This document shows positions 35,200 to 47,800 of a DNA stretch of 60,000 nt, piece by piece. The notes beneath the pieces were generated by a model, which saw nothing but the letters and a program-made list of their open reading frames with translations, was not told where the DNA came from and made no database searches. The stretch is from Membranipora membranacea. Taxonomy: Eukaryota; Bryozoa; Gymnolaemata; Cheilostomatida; Membraniporidae. Every line of letters starts with the position of its first letter. The stretch's first letter is position 1. The position numbers and the translations under genes are program-made. Location: positions 22,756,001 to 22,816,000 of the forward strand of contig OU612072.1 in assembly GCA_914767715.1 (NCBI GenBank), given 5' to 3'.

Positions 35200-38100
35200 C
35201 TATACATCATCACTATATCTATAATACGTAACGCGATCGTAATCTGGATATATAACTGTACCAGCCAGCAGGCAAACCTGGAGAATTCATCCTCTACTTA
35301 TTCATTTGGTCCTTAGTTTTACTAGTTTGGAAGCAGTCTGTAATATAATGACCAGTTTATATATACATGGCTCCCGATATAAAGGAGATTAACATTTCCA
35401 TACCATAACTGTTGTTGAGTAATTCAGAGCATTAGAATGTGATCGATTTGAGCTTTAGTTATGATGAATACGTCACGTTATTATACATCATATATCCGAA
35501 GACCAAACATTCCATGGTGTAGCTGTTGGAAAAGCTGACAATTCTAAATACCATTGAGCTGTTTACTTATTTTTGTAAAGTGTTACGATTTTGTGTAATA
35601 CATCATCGTCTATATTTTGTATCAGTTATTACTTACTTTATTTTATCAATGTTGCAGCAAAATAGAAAAAAAAATGTGAAAAAGACTTAGAAAAGCAAAG
35701 TTTGATGATTTCGCTGCGAAAGTTTCAAGAAAGGCGGAAGAAAACTTAGGTTAGTGTTCACTTAACCTTTTAGTAGAGCCCTCATCATCATAAGTCAACT
35801 ATTTAACTCTTTGTGCCAGTTTTATAGAACATGTCAGAGCGTATGTCATAACGTAACCCGCCGGTATTCTGAGGGTATCGGTATTTGGCAGGACCGCTCT
35901 TGGAATTCCAGGCCGCATTGTCGGAATTATTTAAACATGTTCTATTAATTTTGACACCCCAATTGATATCATTGTTTGGTGTCATGATTGACAAAATAGT
36001 CTTCCAGTTTTCAATTTTGACATCAAACATCTACTGCCAGCCTGATAATAATTGGGAGAGTGTGCCGCTTTGAAGCACGCTTAAAAAAAAAGCTGGGAGT
36101 TGTGCCAAATTATTCATAATATGTTGACTTATGATATTGATGTCTCACATTTTGATCAGTCGTCAGTTCACAATAGAGCAGTTCTTGCCCTCCCTTTGCG
36201 TTTGCTGGTTCCCTTCTCAGGCATTTGGTGTCACCACCTCCCCTCCCTACTGGGATGGAAACTAGCAACTTCGCTATCATTAGGCAGTTCAAGTTTGTTC
36301 ATTAATGTTCGGTTGAGCCAATATATAGAGTTGACTGACTTCCTAAACTTTAGATTAGATATCTGACTGTTCTCACCGGATGTTGCTGGCAGGCAGATTT
36401 GTCTGGGCGTTAGCCACACTAACTGTATATAGATTACAGTAGTCACTCCCATCATATCATCCAAAAAAATCTTGTGCCAAAGACTTCCTGTGTCAATGAG
36501 ACCTTCCAACCTCACCTCTCGTCTTTTGTGGTATAGAACTAGTACTGACTTCTGTCCACCATGGATGATTAGCCTGAGAGGCAAGATGCCAGACTTAATT
36601 TGATGTATTCATGAGAGGACAACTCTGATTTTAATGAGTTTTAACACCAAAATTTTCTCAAAAACAGGGTATGTGAGATTGCAAGTAATACTTGAGAGCT
36701 TTGACTGAGTATGATTTTTTTATCATGTACATGGAGAATTCAGTGTTTGTCCAAATGAATATCTGAAGTTATAGAAATGAATATCTGAAGACATCGATTC
36801 ACCACCGTCCCCGAAATAGCTACTTTATTCTAGCTAATAATATTTACTCCTCATTGGTATATGAAAGCGTACATATGTAAAAGGTCTTACTAATTCTATT
36901 CTGTAGCAGAGTATAGCAGTAGGGTTCTTTACAGAGATTGAAGTGGCGGCAAGCCTGGTGTTGTTGTGCACTGGTGATAAACGACTAATTTAGGGGATAT
37001 ATCTGCGATTTTCCCTCTCTGACTCCATTCCTGAAGTGGCGCGATCAGTCGGTATATAGGCCCTGAATATCGAGGGTTTGGGAAATTATGAACGGGAAAA
37101 AGATAAAAAACAATTTAATGGAATACAAGCACACAAATTCCCTACTCAATCATCCATTTGATCTCCACAATTGTCCATTCCCGCTCTCAGTGAATTTACC
37201 CTGGCTTTGGATTCAGCATCCAGAGATAGCTCAAGGCAAATGTTGATCAAGCGTAATATTTAATTGGGGATAAAAACTTATACTGCCAACAAGATTTCCC
37301 CCAACCTTTATATCTTATCGAGGAAGTATTCAGAAAGTTCTATCATAAAATTAATGATCTGTGTAAGTTTAATAATTATATTAACCAATTATGCTAACCG
37401 AATAGTAGTGACATCGTAGGCGCCCGATGAGTCTGTGTTTTATCAAGCATGATAAAAAATCAATATATAAAAGTCAATACTATACTGGGTCTAGTTGCCT
37501 GTATTCGGGTTTGCTCTCCTTCCGCTGACAAGCCGTTGCTGGTTAGCAGGAGAGAGGTGGGGGGGGGGGATATTCCGAACGCAAGAGAACTGGATCTTAC
37601 ATGATCTAATGCTATACAGACTCCACCATGCTCACCTAATTTTAATACGTTAGCTATTGGAGGTAAAGGATTGAATGGCAACAGATGATATCTGACACAG
37701 CACTAGACTGAATAGAGCGGAATAGTCTTCAATTATCTCCACTCACTTTTCCTCATAATTATTAAATATTTGAGCGCAGATAAATATAATCAAAATTTTA
37801 TTTGACAGTGTTTTGCTATGATCAAAGCTAATGTGCAAGTCATAATTGTTGTGTCTAAATTAAATTGAGTTTTAAGAAAATGAATGAGAAGAGAAAGGCT
37901 GATTGTTATTGGGTATGTACATCGAGGTCTACATAAATGTTGCACAGTAACTATAGAGGTATATGACAATGAGTTAAATGGAAAAAAGGATGAAAAATTT
38001 AACAGTTAATATGGTTGAAAACTGGTCATATGGATAAGATTCGGTCCGTGGGTAGAAAAAAATTCATTTGCTCGTTATTTATCAAATATGTCTCACAAAA

Positions 38101-38660
38101 AAAGTAGATGCCAAACACCTGACGTCTGTTTTGTCGACTCAACAGCAGCGTCAATCGTTACAAAAATGCATGATTATATGAAAATAGAATGGAGGCGAGT
38201 CAGTGCTGATTGGATTGAAGTCTGATGCCACAAAATGCCGAGTAGACTGATTCTGAATTGTCAGTATTGAGTTTGATCAAGCGTTCATGGAGAACAAAAC
38301 GAGTATGATTCAACCTATACATAAAAAATCGCACTTTGAAATCGCAGATTTAGCCAAAAACACTAAATGGAACCATAATTGCAGGCCCAGGGAGTCAGCC
38401 AAGTATCAACTGTAATGTAAAGAAAGTTTTAATTGAAGCGCAGAGCCTCATTGTCTTCAGTAAGTCATGAATATATAACATGTATGTACAGAGGATACAG
38501 AGGAAACATATCAGGTTTGTAAAATGCCAATTGGAGATACAGAATAAGAGCATAAATAATAAGAGCTTTATATATACACCAGGATTTCAATCCATAATAA
38601 CTTATCGTAGCTCAGAATAGAGTTTGTTTATAATCTGACATTACCCGATCAGACATTGTC
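35200..38660. other. No gene recognised between AP2S1 and the C3G 3' end
   Basis: AT-rich sequence. The longest open frame, 36,231-36,584 minus (117 codons), has no splice or family support. A G/C run occurs at 37,559-37,569. The right-hand edge of copy A should lie in this stretch but cannot be placed without the rest of copy B. Confidence 0.5.
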
Positions 38661-38667
38661 AGATTAG

Positions 38668-38790
38668 CGAGTACCGATCAGGTTTACCCGATCAGCGATA
38701 ACCCGTTCAGCAATAACCTGATCAGCAATTACCCGATCAGCGGTTACCCGTTCAGCGATTATCCAATCAGCGGTTACCCGATGGTTTAAT
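38668..38790. repeat. 15-bp tandem repeat at the C3G stop codon
   Basis: About seven units of the minus-strand form CGCTGATCGGGTAAC (with variants) directly follow and include the stop codon at 38,767-38,769. Since 15 is a multiple of three, most units present another TGA in the gene's frame. Confidence 0.85.
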
Positions 38791-38890
38791 CTCTTTGGAT
38801 CTTTGCCACATTTCATCATCGCTGGAGTTGTGATCACTAAAGTTATCCAAAAACTGCAGAATCTTCGGATCTTTCTTGAACGGATAAACT
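38767..38890 (-). CDS. RAPGEF1-like: C3G copy B terminal exon
   Basis: A 124-nt exon after acceptor ttgtag, entered in phase 2. It encodes VYPFKKDPKILQFLDNFSDH, then SSDDEMWQRSKEIKPSGN and TGA. This matches the C-terminal end of the CDC25 domain (family pattern FFNDFSDHLxEExLWExSxxIKP). It has no counterpart beside copy A. The stop codon falls inside the first unit of a 15-bp tandem repeat. Confidence 0.85.
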
Positions 38891-41800
38891 CTACAATATA
38901 CAGCGATATAAGCAAGTGAGAAATATATATTTTTAATGATAGAAACATTTTACACATTTACAGAGAAAACGGCTCATAAGAATAATTCAGTCTTTTGCAG
39001 TATCATTTTAGATATTCTGTCTTCCTCCCATGATGTCTATAAGCTCCCCTTATATGACACAAACTGGGAGGCTGCAATATAACATGCATATTTGATGCTT
39101 ACGAGGGGGAAAACTCGATTCTTAATATTCCAAAGCAAATGATGACTAGCTGTGTCTCCCAAAACAAAGCTGATAAAGAAAGGCTAAATGTGAACATGTT
39201 CCACTTATATCAGTACCTGCTGATGTGTTTGAAGAATTTTATATTTATATGTAAATTAACACATCATATAAGTAGCCTACACTTATATAAGTACACCAAT
39301 ATGTATATATATATAAGAACACATATTATATGTAGGTACAGATCCAGTTCTATAAGATATCTACTTACGGTTTACGGAATCTCCTCAGACATTCGAGTAC
39401 ATTGAACAGATGCCACCTCATCTGAAAGTTTATATTCCCGTCAGCGAGATTAGACGTGTTACCCACGCGTATAATAGTCATATCGTTCAATATCAGACCG
39501 CTGTAAGAAAAAATGTTCTTATGTTAATAATAATGATAATGGGTTTATTTATATACCTCTTGATGTAAGCCACAATGGGTAGCGGTTTACTGCACGTCAC
39601 TGGGTCCAAGCACTCCATAGCCAACCCTGACTAATGAGAACCTACATCGCATAAAGCTCCTTGTTATTATAAAACCACAAAATAAATGCAAATGTGACTG
39701 ACTACTGTATGAGCAACACATCCAGGACCAACTACATTAGAATCAGACTAGCACAGGCCGAGCAAGCTTTGAGAAACGGCAGAGTACAAGTGGCTCATAA
39801 ATTATCAGAAGCCTGGAGAGTGGTGAGTCATTTTCTGAGACAGGTATACTTATATAATGTAAAGGTTTGTTTCACAGAATTAAACCCTTCTCATAGAATG
39901 GAAATATTAGCATAACCCTATCCAATTAAAACACTCAACACAGGGGCTGATGATCTCATTGGCTGTCCCTACTAGCTTGCAGAATGTAGCCTGGGAAATA
40001 GTCTTGAAATTCTGCCAGGGACTGGCTATTTTTGCACTTTGTTTGGCAAAAGAAAGCTAATTATGCAATTCCAGATACTGATTTCGGAAGTTTGTTTCCT
40101 TACTTTTACCTCACCAAATTATAAGCCACCCGACACTTATTTTTAAGTGATTGTCACACACAGCTTTTTACATTAACTATTTTTGTTACCAGAGTATGCT
40201 TCTAGTGGTGAACAACAATAATAGATTGATTGTGAGAGGAACAGCAGGTTTCTTGGTGTAATTCTGAAGTTCTCCGCCTTGTTTAGAATACTGCTCAAGG
40301 TGGCCCAGTTTTCAAAGTTGAGATAACAATGTACTCAAAAGGTACTCTTTTTTCCAAATATTGAAATTACAACCATTTTAGGACCTTCTCATTACAACTA
40401 CGATAGAAAATCAGTTGCAACTGGGCCAGAGGCTGTTTATGAGCTAAGGCTAGTATACTGTAATAGACTGAGAACTCTAGAAAGATACCAAAGCACCTGT
40501 TTCACTGATAATTAAGCTTTTATTGTTGTGTACCACTAGCCTTGTCACGCGGCCACTGGTTTTGGATTTTTTGGTTTTTTTGGTGGCCTTGTATTTCTCG
40601 GTATAGTATCGGTAGTTGTCTTCTGCTGTTTTAGCTCTAATCTTCACCACTTTGAGCTTTGTCTTTTTCTCTGTTCCATAGGCAAATATATCAACTTTGT
40701 CATTTATCATATTCAAAATATATATAAATAAGTTGATTACACTACATATTGCAGTAATAATGTGAAAACATCGCTAAGTTGAAGAAAATTTAAAACGCCC
40801 ATGAGTATGACCATGACCTTGACCTTGATCTTACTCATGGGTGTTTTAAATTTTTTCAACTTAGCCATGTTTTCACATTATTACTGCAATATTTAATGCA
40901 ATCAACTTTTTTATATTTATTTTTAATATGACAAATGACAGAGTTAATTAATTAGCTTATGGAACATAGAAAAAGTCAAAGCTCAAAGTGGTGAAGATTA
41001 GAGCTAAAACAGAAGAAGACAACTACCGATACTATACCGAGAAATACAAGGCCACCCAAAGAACCAAAAAATCCAAAACCAGTGGCCGCGTGACAAGGCT
41101 AGTGTATCACTACTAGCATACTTTTGTAACGGCGGTGAGCGTTACTGCTGTACAATACATATTATTCACACTTTTTCAAGGCTTGCTCCAATTCATTAAA
41201 CATGGTAGTACGGAGTTGTGTCCTATCATTCACACACTTCTACTAGGGACATATAACTTACATATAAGGTATACAGGGAGGTTCTGCTTCACTGAGCGCT
41301 GTACGATATGATTTAAAGCTGCTTGTACAATCTATCAGATGGAAATACTCTGATATCATATCCTTCTCCTGTCTCGGCCAGTCGAGTCGACTAACCGGAG
41401 CCGAGTCCAGAGCGCTCAGTAACGCCAGCAGTGAGTTAAAGTTGTTGTGTTTCCGTAAATGCTGAATAAGATTAAAATTTAATTACGCAAGGCACAGTCA
41501 CTTGATTTAAGTTGGATACTTGGACATAACAGGCAATTATTACAAAGAGAATTGGCTAAGCAAAAAACGTTAGTGAGTCTATGCAAACATGGTTGTTATC
41601 ATTTTACAACCGTGATCTTGTTCAAATTTTGAAAGAGTAGATACTGAGCGTATTTGCCAGCCACACAATGGTTTTTCTTCTAATGCAACCAAAGATTAAA
41701 AATACTAGTAGTTGATGCAACTGTTTCGCTTTGAAGGTTTGCTTCGTAATAATCGCCAGTGTGTTTCTACCTTTTGTCACAGAGATCACTAAATGTGACA

Positions 41801-44800
41801 CTCTCATAAAAACATAATGGGCAGGCGTATCTCACTACATGATGAGCACTCTATTGGAGCATCTTGTTTTTGAATCACCCTACCCTAGAGGAAAAGTTCG
41901 CGTTTAGCAATAGCTCTGATAGCTAACCCTAAATCTAGCTAACATTGACTCACCCTCTTTACTTTATATCGAATCCCACCTCAAGTAGCCAAAATTATTG
42001 CTAGCCAAAATTAAGTCACTCTAAATCTAGCTAAACTAAACTCTAGCTAACATTCCCCCCTCCCCTCCCTCCATTTGTTGATTCTCTACACATGCTCCAA
42101 GCTCACAACCTGCTGTGTTTAACTGTTCCATATATTAAGGCTAATGGACAAGGGATGGACTGAGAGACTAATGGATTCCAGATTTGGAATCTCCATGCCT
42201 CATTACTTTACTGTGCTGCTATCCAGTGTTGAGATATAGGTAGCGATGCCTGGTGCAATGTAATGAAGCGTAGAGATTCTACATCTGGCATCCATGATTC
42301 TCTCAACCCATTCCTTGTCCATTAGCCTGGGTCATTTAAGCCATAAAAAATAGAATATATAATTGATTCCTATTCGCAAATCTGCGCTGATAAAATGATA
42401 AAATCTCTCTCTACACACTCACCTTGAGTATATGTACAAATTTGATGAAGTATTTCTCTCTGATTGCCTGATCGTCTGGTTTGAGTATTACATTCCTACA
42501 CCACCATGACATCTTATTAAAGTGCACCGTAAACTGTACCAGATTAGGGCACCTGTAGAGAGCAAGTAAACACAACTTTACTGATGACTGATACTCGGTA
42601 CACAGCTGACTGAGTGTAGGTCACTTTGTACAGGCCATATTTTTTTAATCGTAGTCAGATGATTGATCTACTGCTAGCCTGCCTGCTTGAAAAGATTCTA
42701 TGAAAGCCATCTCCAAATGGACAGACAATCATGATTTGATATCGCCTGGGGTCTCTGCCTATTGCTGCCTGTTTATGGCACTACATTGACGGTTGATGGT
42801 GGGGTGGGGGTGGAAAAGTCAACGATGCCCTGTTTGAAACCCTTAAAACCGCTTCCATCTCGATGGAATCTGGCCTCACTGAACTACATAAAGCACAGAG
42901 ATGACACCTCGATATATGAACTATCAACTAATGGGCATATTATTTTCAGATTAAGATAGTTGAAATCAGAATTCGGAATCAAGGAACTTAGTAATGACCG
43001 GAGTATGACCTACCATTCTGAGAGTGAAGTCTCAATTAGTATTAATATGTTAGATAAACAGAACTCGATGAGCACAAATTTAACTGACTAGCAGCAGCAC
43101 CTGTGACTTGCGAATATAATCTACACCTTACTGTACAATCTATCATATTGAGTCCACCTGTACCACAGGCTAGGTCAAATGGAGCACTGCTCGGGTCTTG
43201 TAATCAGACGGTGTAACTGATCAAAACCTCCTCAGTTACCATCAGAAGCTCACCAAAGATGGGTTCATTAAATATATCTATGCTTAGTATTTATACCCCA
43301 TAAGATATGTCAAAGTGTCCTAGTAGAGTGTTGTATATATATATATAGGTTTCTTTCCCGTAATCAACGTGGCACCAGAAGGATTGGAGGGTAGACCACC
43401 CCGCCCAGTAGCTTTGTTGCTCATTGGTCCTTAGTCTAATATAAGTGAGTGTATAACTTACTTTTCTTCGTTCTGTTCTCTAGACCAGGTGAGAAGCTCA
43501 GGTAATTCTAACCTCTGATAGAAGTCTGTCTCTATAAGTGTGAGATGCTCGGCAATCTCGTGTGACTTGAAATCCACCAGCGTTAAAACTCGCCTGGGAA
43601 ATACAAACAGAACATGTGTTATAGTGCTTGTGAGAGAATCAGATCTTTGGTAGCATGCTGAGTTCTTAGACTAATATTTGTAATAGTGCTCTAGGCTCAT
43701 AAACAGCCTGCAGCTCAGTTTCTAGTGATTTTCACAGTTGAGATGTGAAGGTACTGAAAAGGTACTACAGAGAAACTCTTTTCATGATAGCATTTACAGT
43801 AGTATTATTCATTCACAATCACGCTAGGTCATGGTGAATGCTGAAACCTTTGTGGATGGATCAGATGCAAATCGATATTCTCGGAGCTCATTATATTGAG
43901 CTAGTTTTTCTGCAGGTAATTATGTGTCTGGCACTTCGGATAGGGGCTTAGAGTATATATTAATATGAGAGAAAATGAACTGCAGAAAAAAACATACTGA
44001 TCTTTGATCCGGTAGCATTAGCCTTATTCACGCGGCCACGGGTTTGGTTTTTTGTGGTGTTCGCGTGAACAAGGCTAGGTAGCATCAATTGCTTATTACA
44101 AGATCAATTCAGGGAGTGATTAAATTCACATGAATCTTTGACAATTTGAGCCAGTCATGTGCTATCAAGCATTGACTGAATATTTGAGCACAGCACGATT
44201 ATGAATTTCCTAGAGGGGGTAAAGAATTCGCGAGAGAAAAGGTTCTTCATTACCAAGAAGCTTGAAGTAGCATAATTCAAGGCTGGCCAAAACTATATAT
44301 ATTAAAAAGATTGAGTAAAACTCCAACGTAAATTAGCCAGAACCTAGTGCCTTTACATTAAGTCGGCATAGGTAGAATGAAAGGGGCTGACTTAATTCAG
44401 CTCCTTTCATTCTACCTAGTCAGCTAAACCTGAAGCTGAACTTAACTCAGCTGATATTTACTCCTCATGCGTATATCAGTCTACTTTTACTTACGATGGA
44501 GATTTGGGGCCGGACGAGGGAGCTACAATCTGCAGTTCCTGAACAGGCCTCTGATTTGGGTCACATTTCTCAAGCACTTTACGTCTCATGATCTTAGCGA
44601 GCGTCAGTTCTCCCTCCCTTACCAACTCTGTGACTAGCTTCAATAATCTCAGGCTAATAGCCTCTTTCAGTTCACTGGATCTGTATAATGGTAGATGACA
44701 TAAATAGCGTTGTGTGAAATTAGCATTGAAGTTATTTCCGATCTTTGTTTTTCAGAGAAAGCTTGCTCAGGATGATGTCAAATGATCTGACACCAACCTA

Positions 44801-47800
44801 GCCTAGTCACACAGCTACTTTTTTGTAGCCACGTGACAAGCTACCACCAACCCTTCATTGTCATCTATGTCTGATTCTGCAGCCAATTTATGCCAATTTA
44901 AGCGCAATGAAAAGAAGAAACCTAATGTATATCTACAAAGCCCAGTGGGGTGTAAAACCAAACCAGACAATTATTGCTGCCCATATAGTAATCAATTCAT
45001 ACTTTTGCAGCTTATTGTTCCAACTTAGAAAGACAGGATCTATGATTTTCAATCAGATTAGTCCTAATAGATTAGATGATTCAAAAAAGATTTGTATTGA
45101 AAGTCTGCTTTGTAAATTAATCGCAGCAAATAGTAAGGCTTTTTCCTGTTCAACAATCAATTAAATGCCCTACAAAGTTGGGAACACGTAAATAAAACGG
45201 GTAAAAAACAAAAGTAAGAGGATCTGAGTTGACCCAGAACTAAATAAAGACATAAATATACAAGCAGCGCTGACGCATTAAAGATAAGCTGAGCAGAGCC
45301 AGATCACCATGCCTCAGACAGATCACCATGCCTCGGACAAATATCAGCTAACCTCGCAGGAAACCAAGAGAAATACTACCTAACTTGATCATGGTGAAGT
45401 GAGATTGATCAGATTTTATACTGAAATGCAATATTTGAGCTTTCCCCTCCCTCTCTCTCACCAAATGTGAACCCAATTAAATAAGGAGGCTTCATTCCGA
45501 AGCTGACCTGTTTGATAACTTTAGAGTCAAGGACAATCTCAGAATCCCGCATGAGAACGGGAAGGTTTTTGATGGATATTTTTGCATTCGGATTGCTCAA
45601 GCGCCATCTTAACATTTCTAATCAGTTGGCATATCCAGTTATCATAGCCTGGTCACGCTGCTACTTTTTGGGTTTAGGGAAGCCAAAAATGTAGCGGCTT
45701 GTAGCGGCTTTAGTTATTTTACAAGTGGTTATAAGTGAGGTTTGTATTATTTACTCTAAACCAACAAATAACTCAACTGTAGTGAGGTGTAAGGTCAGAT
45801 TACAATGGCTGTCAAAACATCGAAAAAGCTGTGCAGCATGTTATTGAAGAGAGGCTATTCCAGCAATATTCCCATAATGCAATTCATCACATTCTGGGCC
45901 TATCGACAACTACTCGCCTCTGCTGAGCATGCAAAAGGAGACTCACTGCAAATTAACATGCCAGAGCTAAACGGACTGAACTGATGCTCAAGGACAGATT
46001 CTGAGCAGAAATGTTTGCAAGATGAGCAGCACATTGGTGCGCAACCATAACGTCAATCAGCAGAGCAGAGATAAATCATATGAGGGATTAACGTAGCACT
46101 GCATTCGTAAGTGAGAAAATTGCAAAGTTTCACATTCAGTGATGGGATAGCTGCTAGGAGTCATTAGGATACCGAAACGAATATATAAAATTCTTCATTA
46201 TAATATCTGTTCTGGTTTGTCTTGTGAAGCTTGTTCTGGTGAAATAATTTGTAAAAAACAAAATTTAATAGGATAGACTAAACAAGGTAAAGCCTTGGAC
46301 CACATAAAAGCACTACATGTGCCGCCTCAGCTCCGTTCAAACAACAAGTTTAGGTGAAACCTCTCAAAATACAAATTCTATAGACCTCACCCTATGGGCG
46401 TTCAACGCCAAGAAAAATAACATTTAAGTGCAAGTGATCCAAGATTTGCCCTCTAAATTCAGCCACATCATAGAAAAGAAACCCTGTTATAAGTAATACC
46501 AATATCCCACTATATATGTGAATGTGTTAGATTCTTGCCTGAGTGCCCTGTCTGCTTCAATAAGGGATTGATTGAGATCACTTGGGCACACAGGCTAGTT
46601 AGATATAGAAACATGATCTAAATGGCGTAAAATGCGTAATTGAGTCCAACACACTGCTTTTCTCAGGGATGGTAGAATTCACAATGATAAAAAAGAAGAA
46701 GGCTGGATCTCGGCTGAAAGGAGGGCAGAATGTAGAATTATCTGAATCTGCGTCGACGTTTACCAGTGACATTAAACTGTCGGCTGGCCCTAAATCTGCA
46801 CACAAAACACAGCTAAAGTTAGAGGATGAATTATACACAAAGTAAGCTTTCATGTTTATACCCCTCCAAATCTAATACCCACACATTTAGTATTTACTGA
46901 GACATGGACTCGGACCTGGTACATTTTAATGGTGGACTTCTATGGTACATTTATGGTTCTATAACCGGCAGCACAGTAGCATGAAAAGCTAGTTATTGGC
47001 AGCGGACGGTGTATGATGCTCATGACATATGAGTTTATACATGGATGAATGGTCTGTCTGTCTACAGAGAAGGCTTTTCGACTCTAAAACTAAGTCTGAG
47101 AACCGCCCATTCATAGAACATCCCTATGTAAACTCACATATGCCTACAGCAGGAAAATTGAGCGGCCGTTTCAAGCAGCGAGTTGGCTGGTAGCAGAAAA
47201 CAATATTAACAGTACTATCAGCAAAAAAAACGCTGAAATCTAGCAGCGGGTCTATCATTATAGCAACTTAAACTGCAATGCGATGACATGAAGTTACATT
47301 TGCCACCAGCTCAAATGCCAATTAAATGAGATGAGTTATAATTGTTTATCATACCGTGTTTTCCTACGTGTGTAGCGTACACTACAAGGGCGTCTACACT
47401 ACCACCCTTCAGCCCTGACATGATCTTTGACGAGCCACCCTAAAAGCAAAACATTGGTAAGTGAATGAAATATACAGGCATCGATACGAGCATCGGCAAC
47501 TTACATCCAAATATTACACTAGAGGAGTTATGTATTTGCATGAGGAGAAGCTAGCCATTTCCTGTACTATCAAACTACCTAACATTCAACCTTAGCTAAC
47601 ATTTACTCACCTGCTTTGCTCCATATAGACTCCCACCTCAGGCAGCAAAAATATAGTGCAAGCTAACATTAAGTAACCCCTAAACCAGCTAAATTAAACT
47701 TTTCCTAACATTACTGATCTAGGGTCATTGTAAATTCAGCAATACAAACAGTTGCATAAGGGAAGGCAACTCCCATCCATCAAATTAACAAAAATTAAGA

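Noticed and set aside
36231-36584. 117-codon minus-strand ORF
   Set aside because: No recognisable family, no splice signals in register and no repeat copy to support it.
38660-38790. CRISPR-like array of short repeats
   Set aside because: The units are contiguous 15-bp tandem copies with no spacers, in a eukaryotic gene.
40477-40716. 79-residue basic protein on the minus strand
   Set aside because: It is one arm of the 565-bp fold-back element; the other arm holds its mirror image with disruptions. Probably not a gene.
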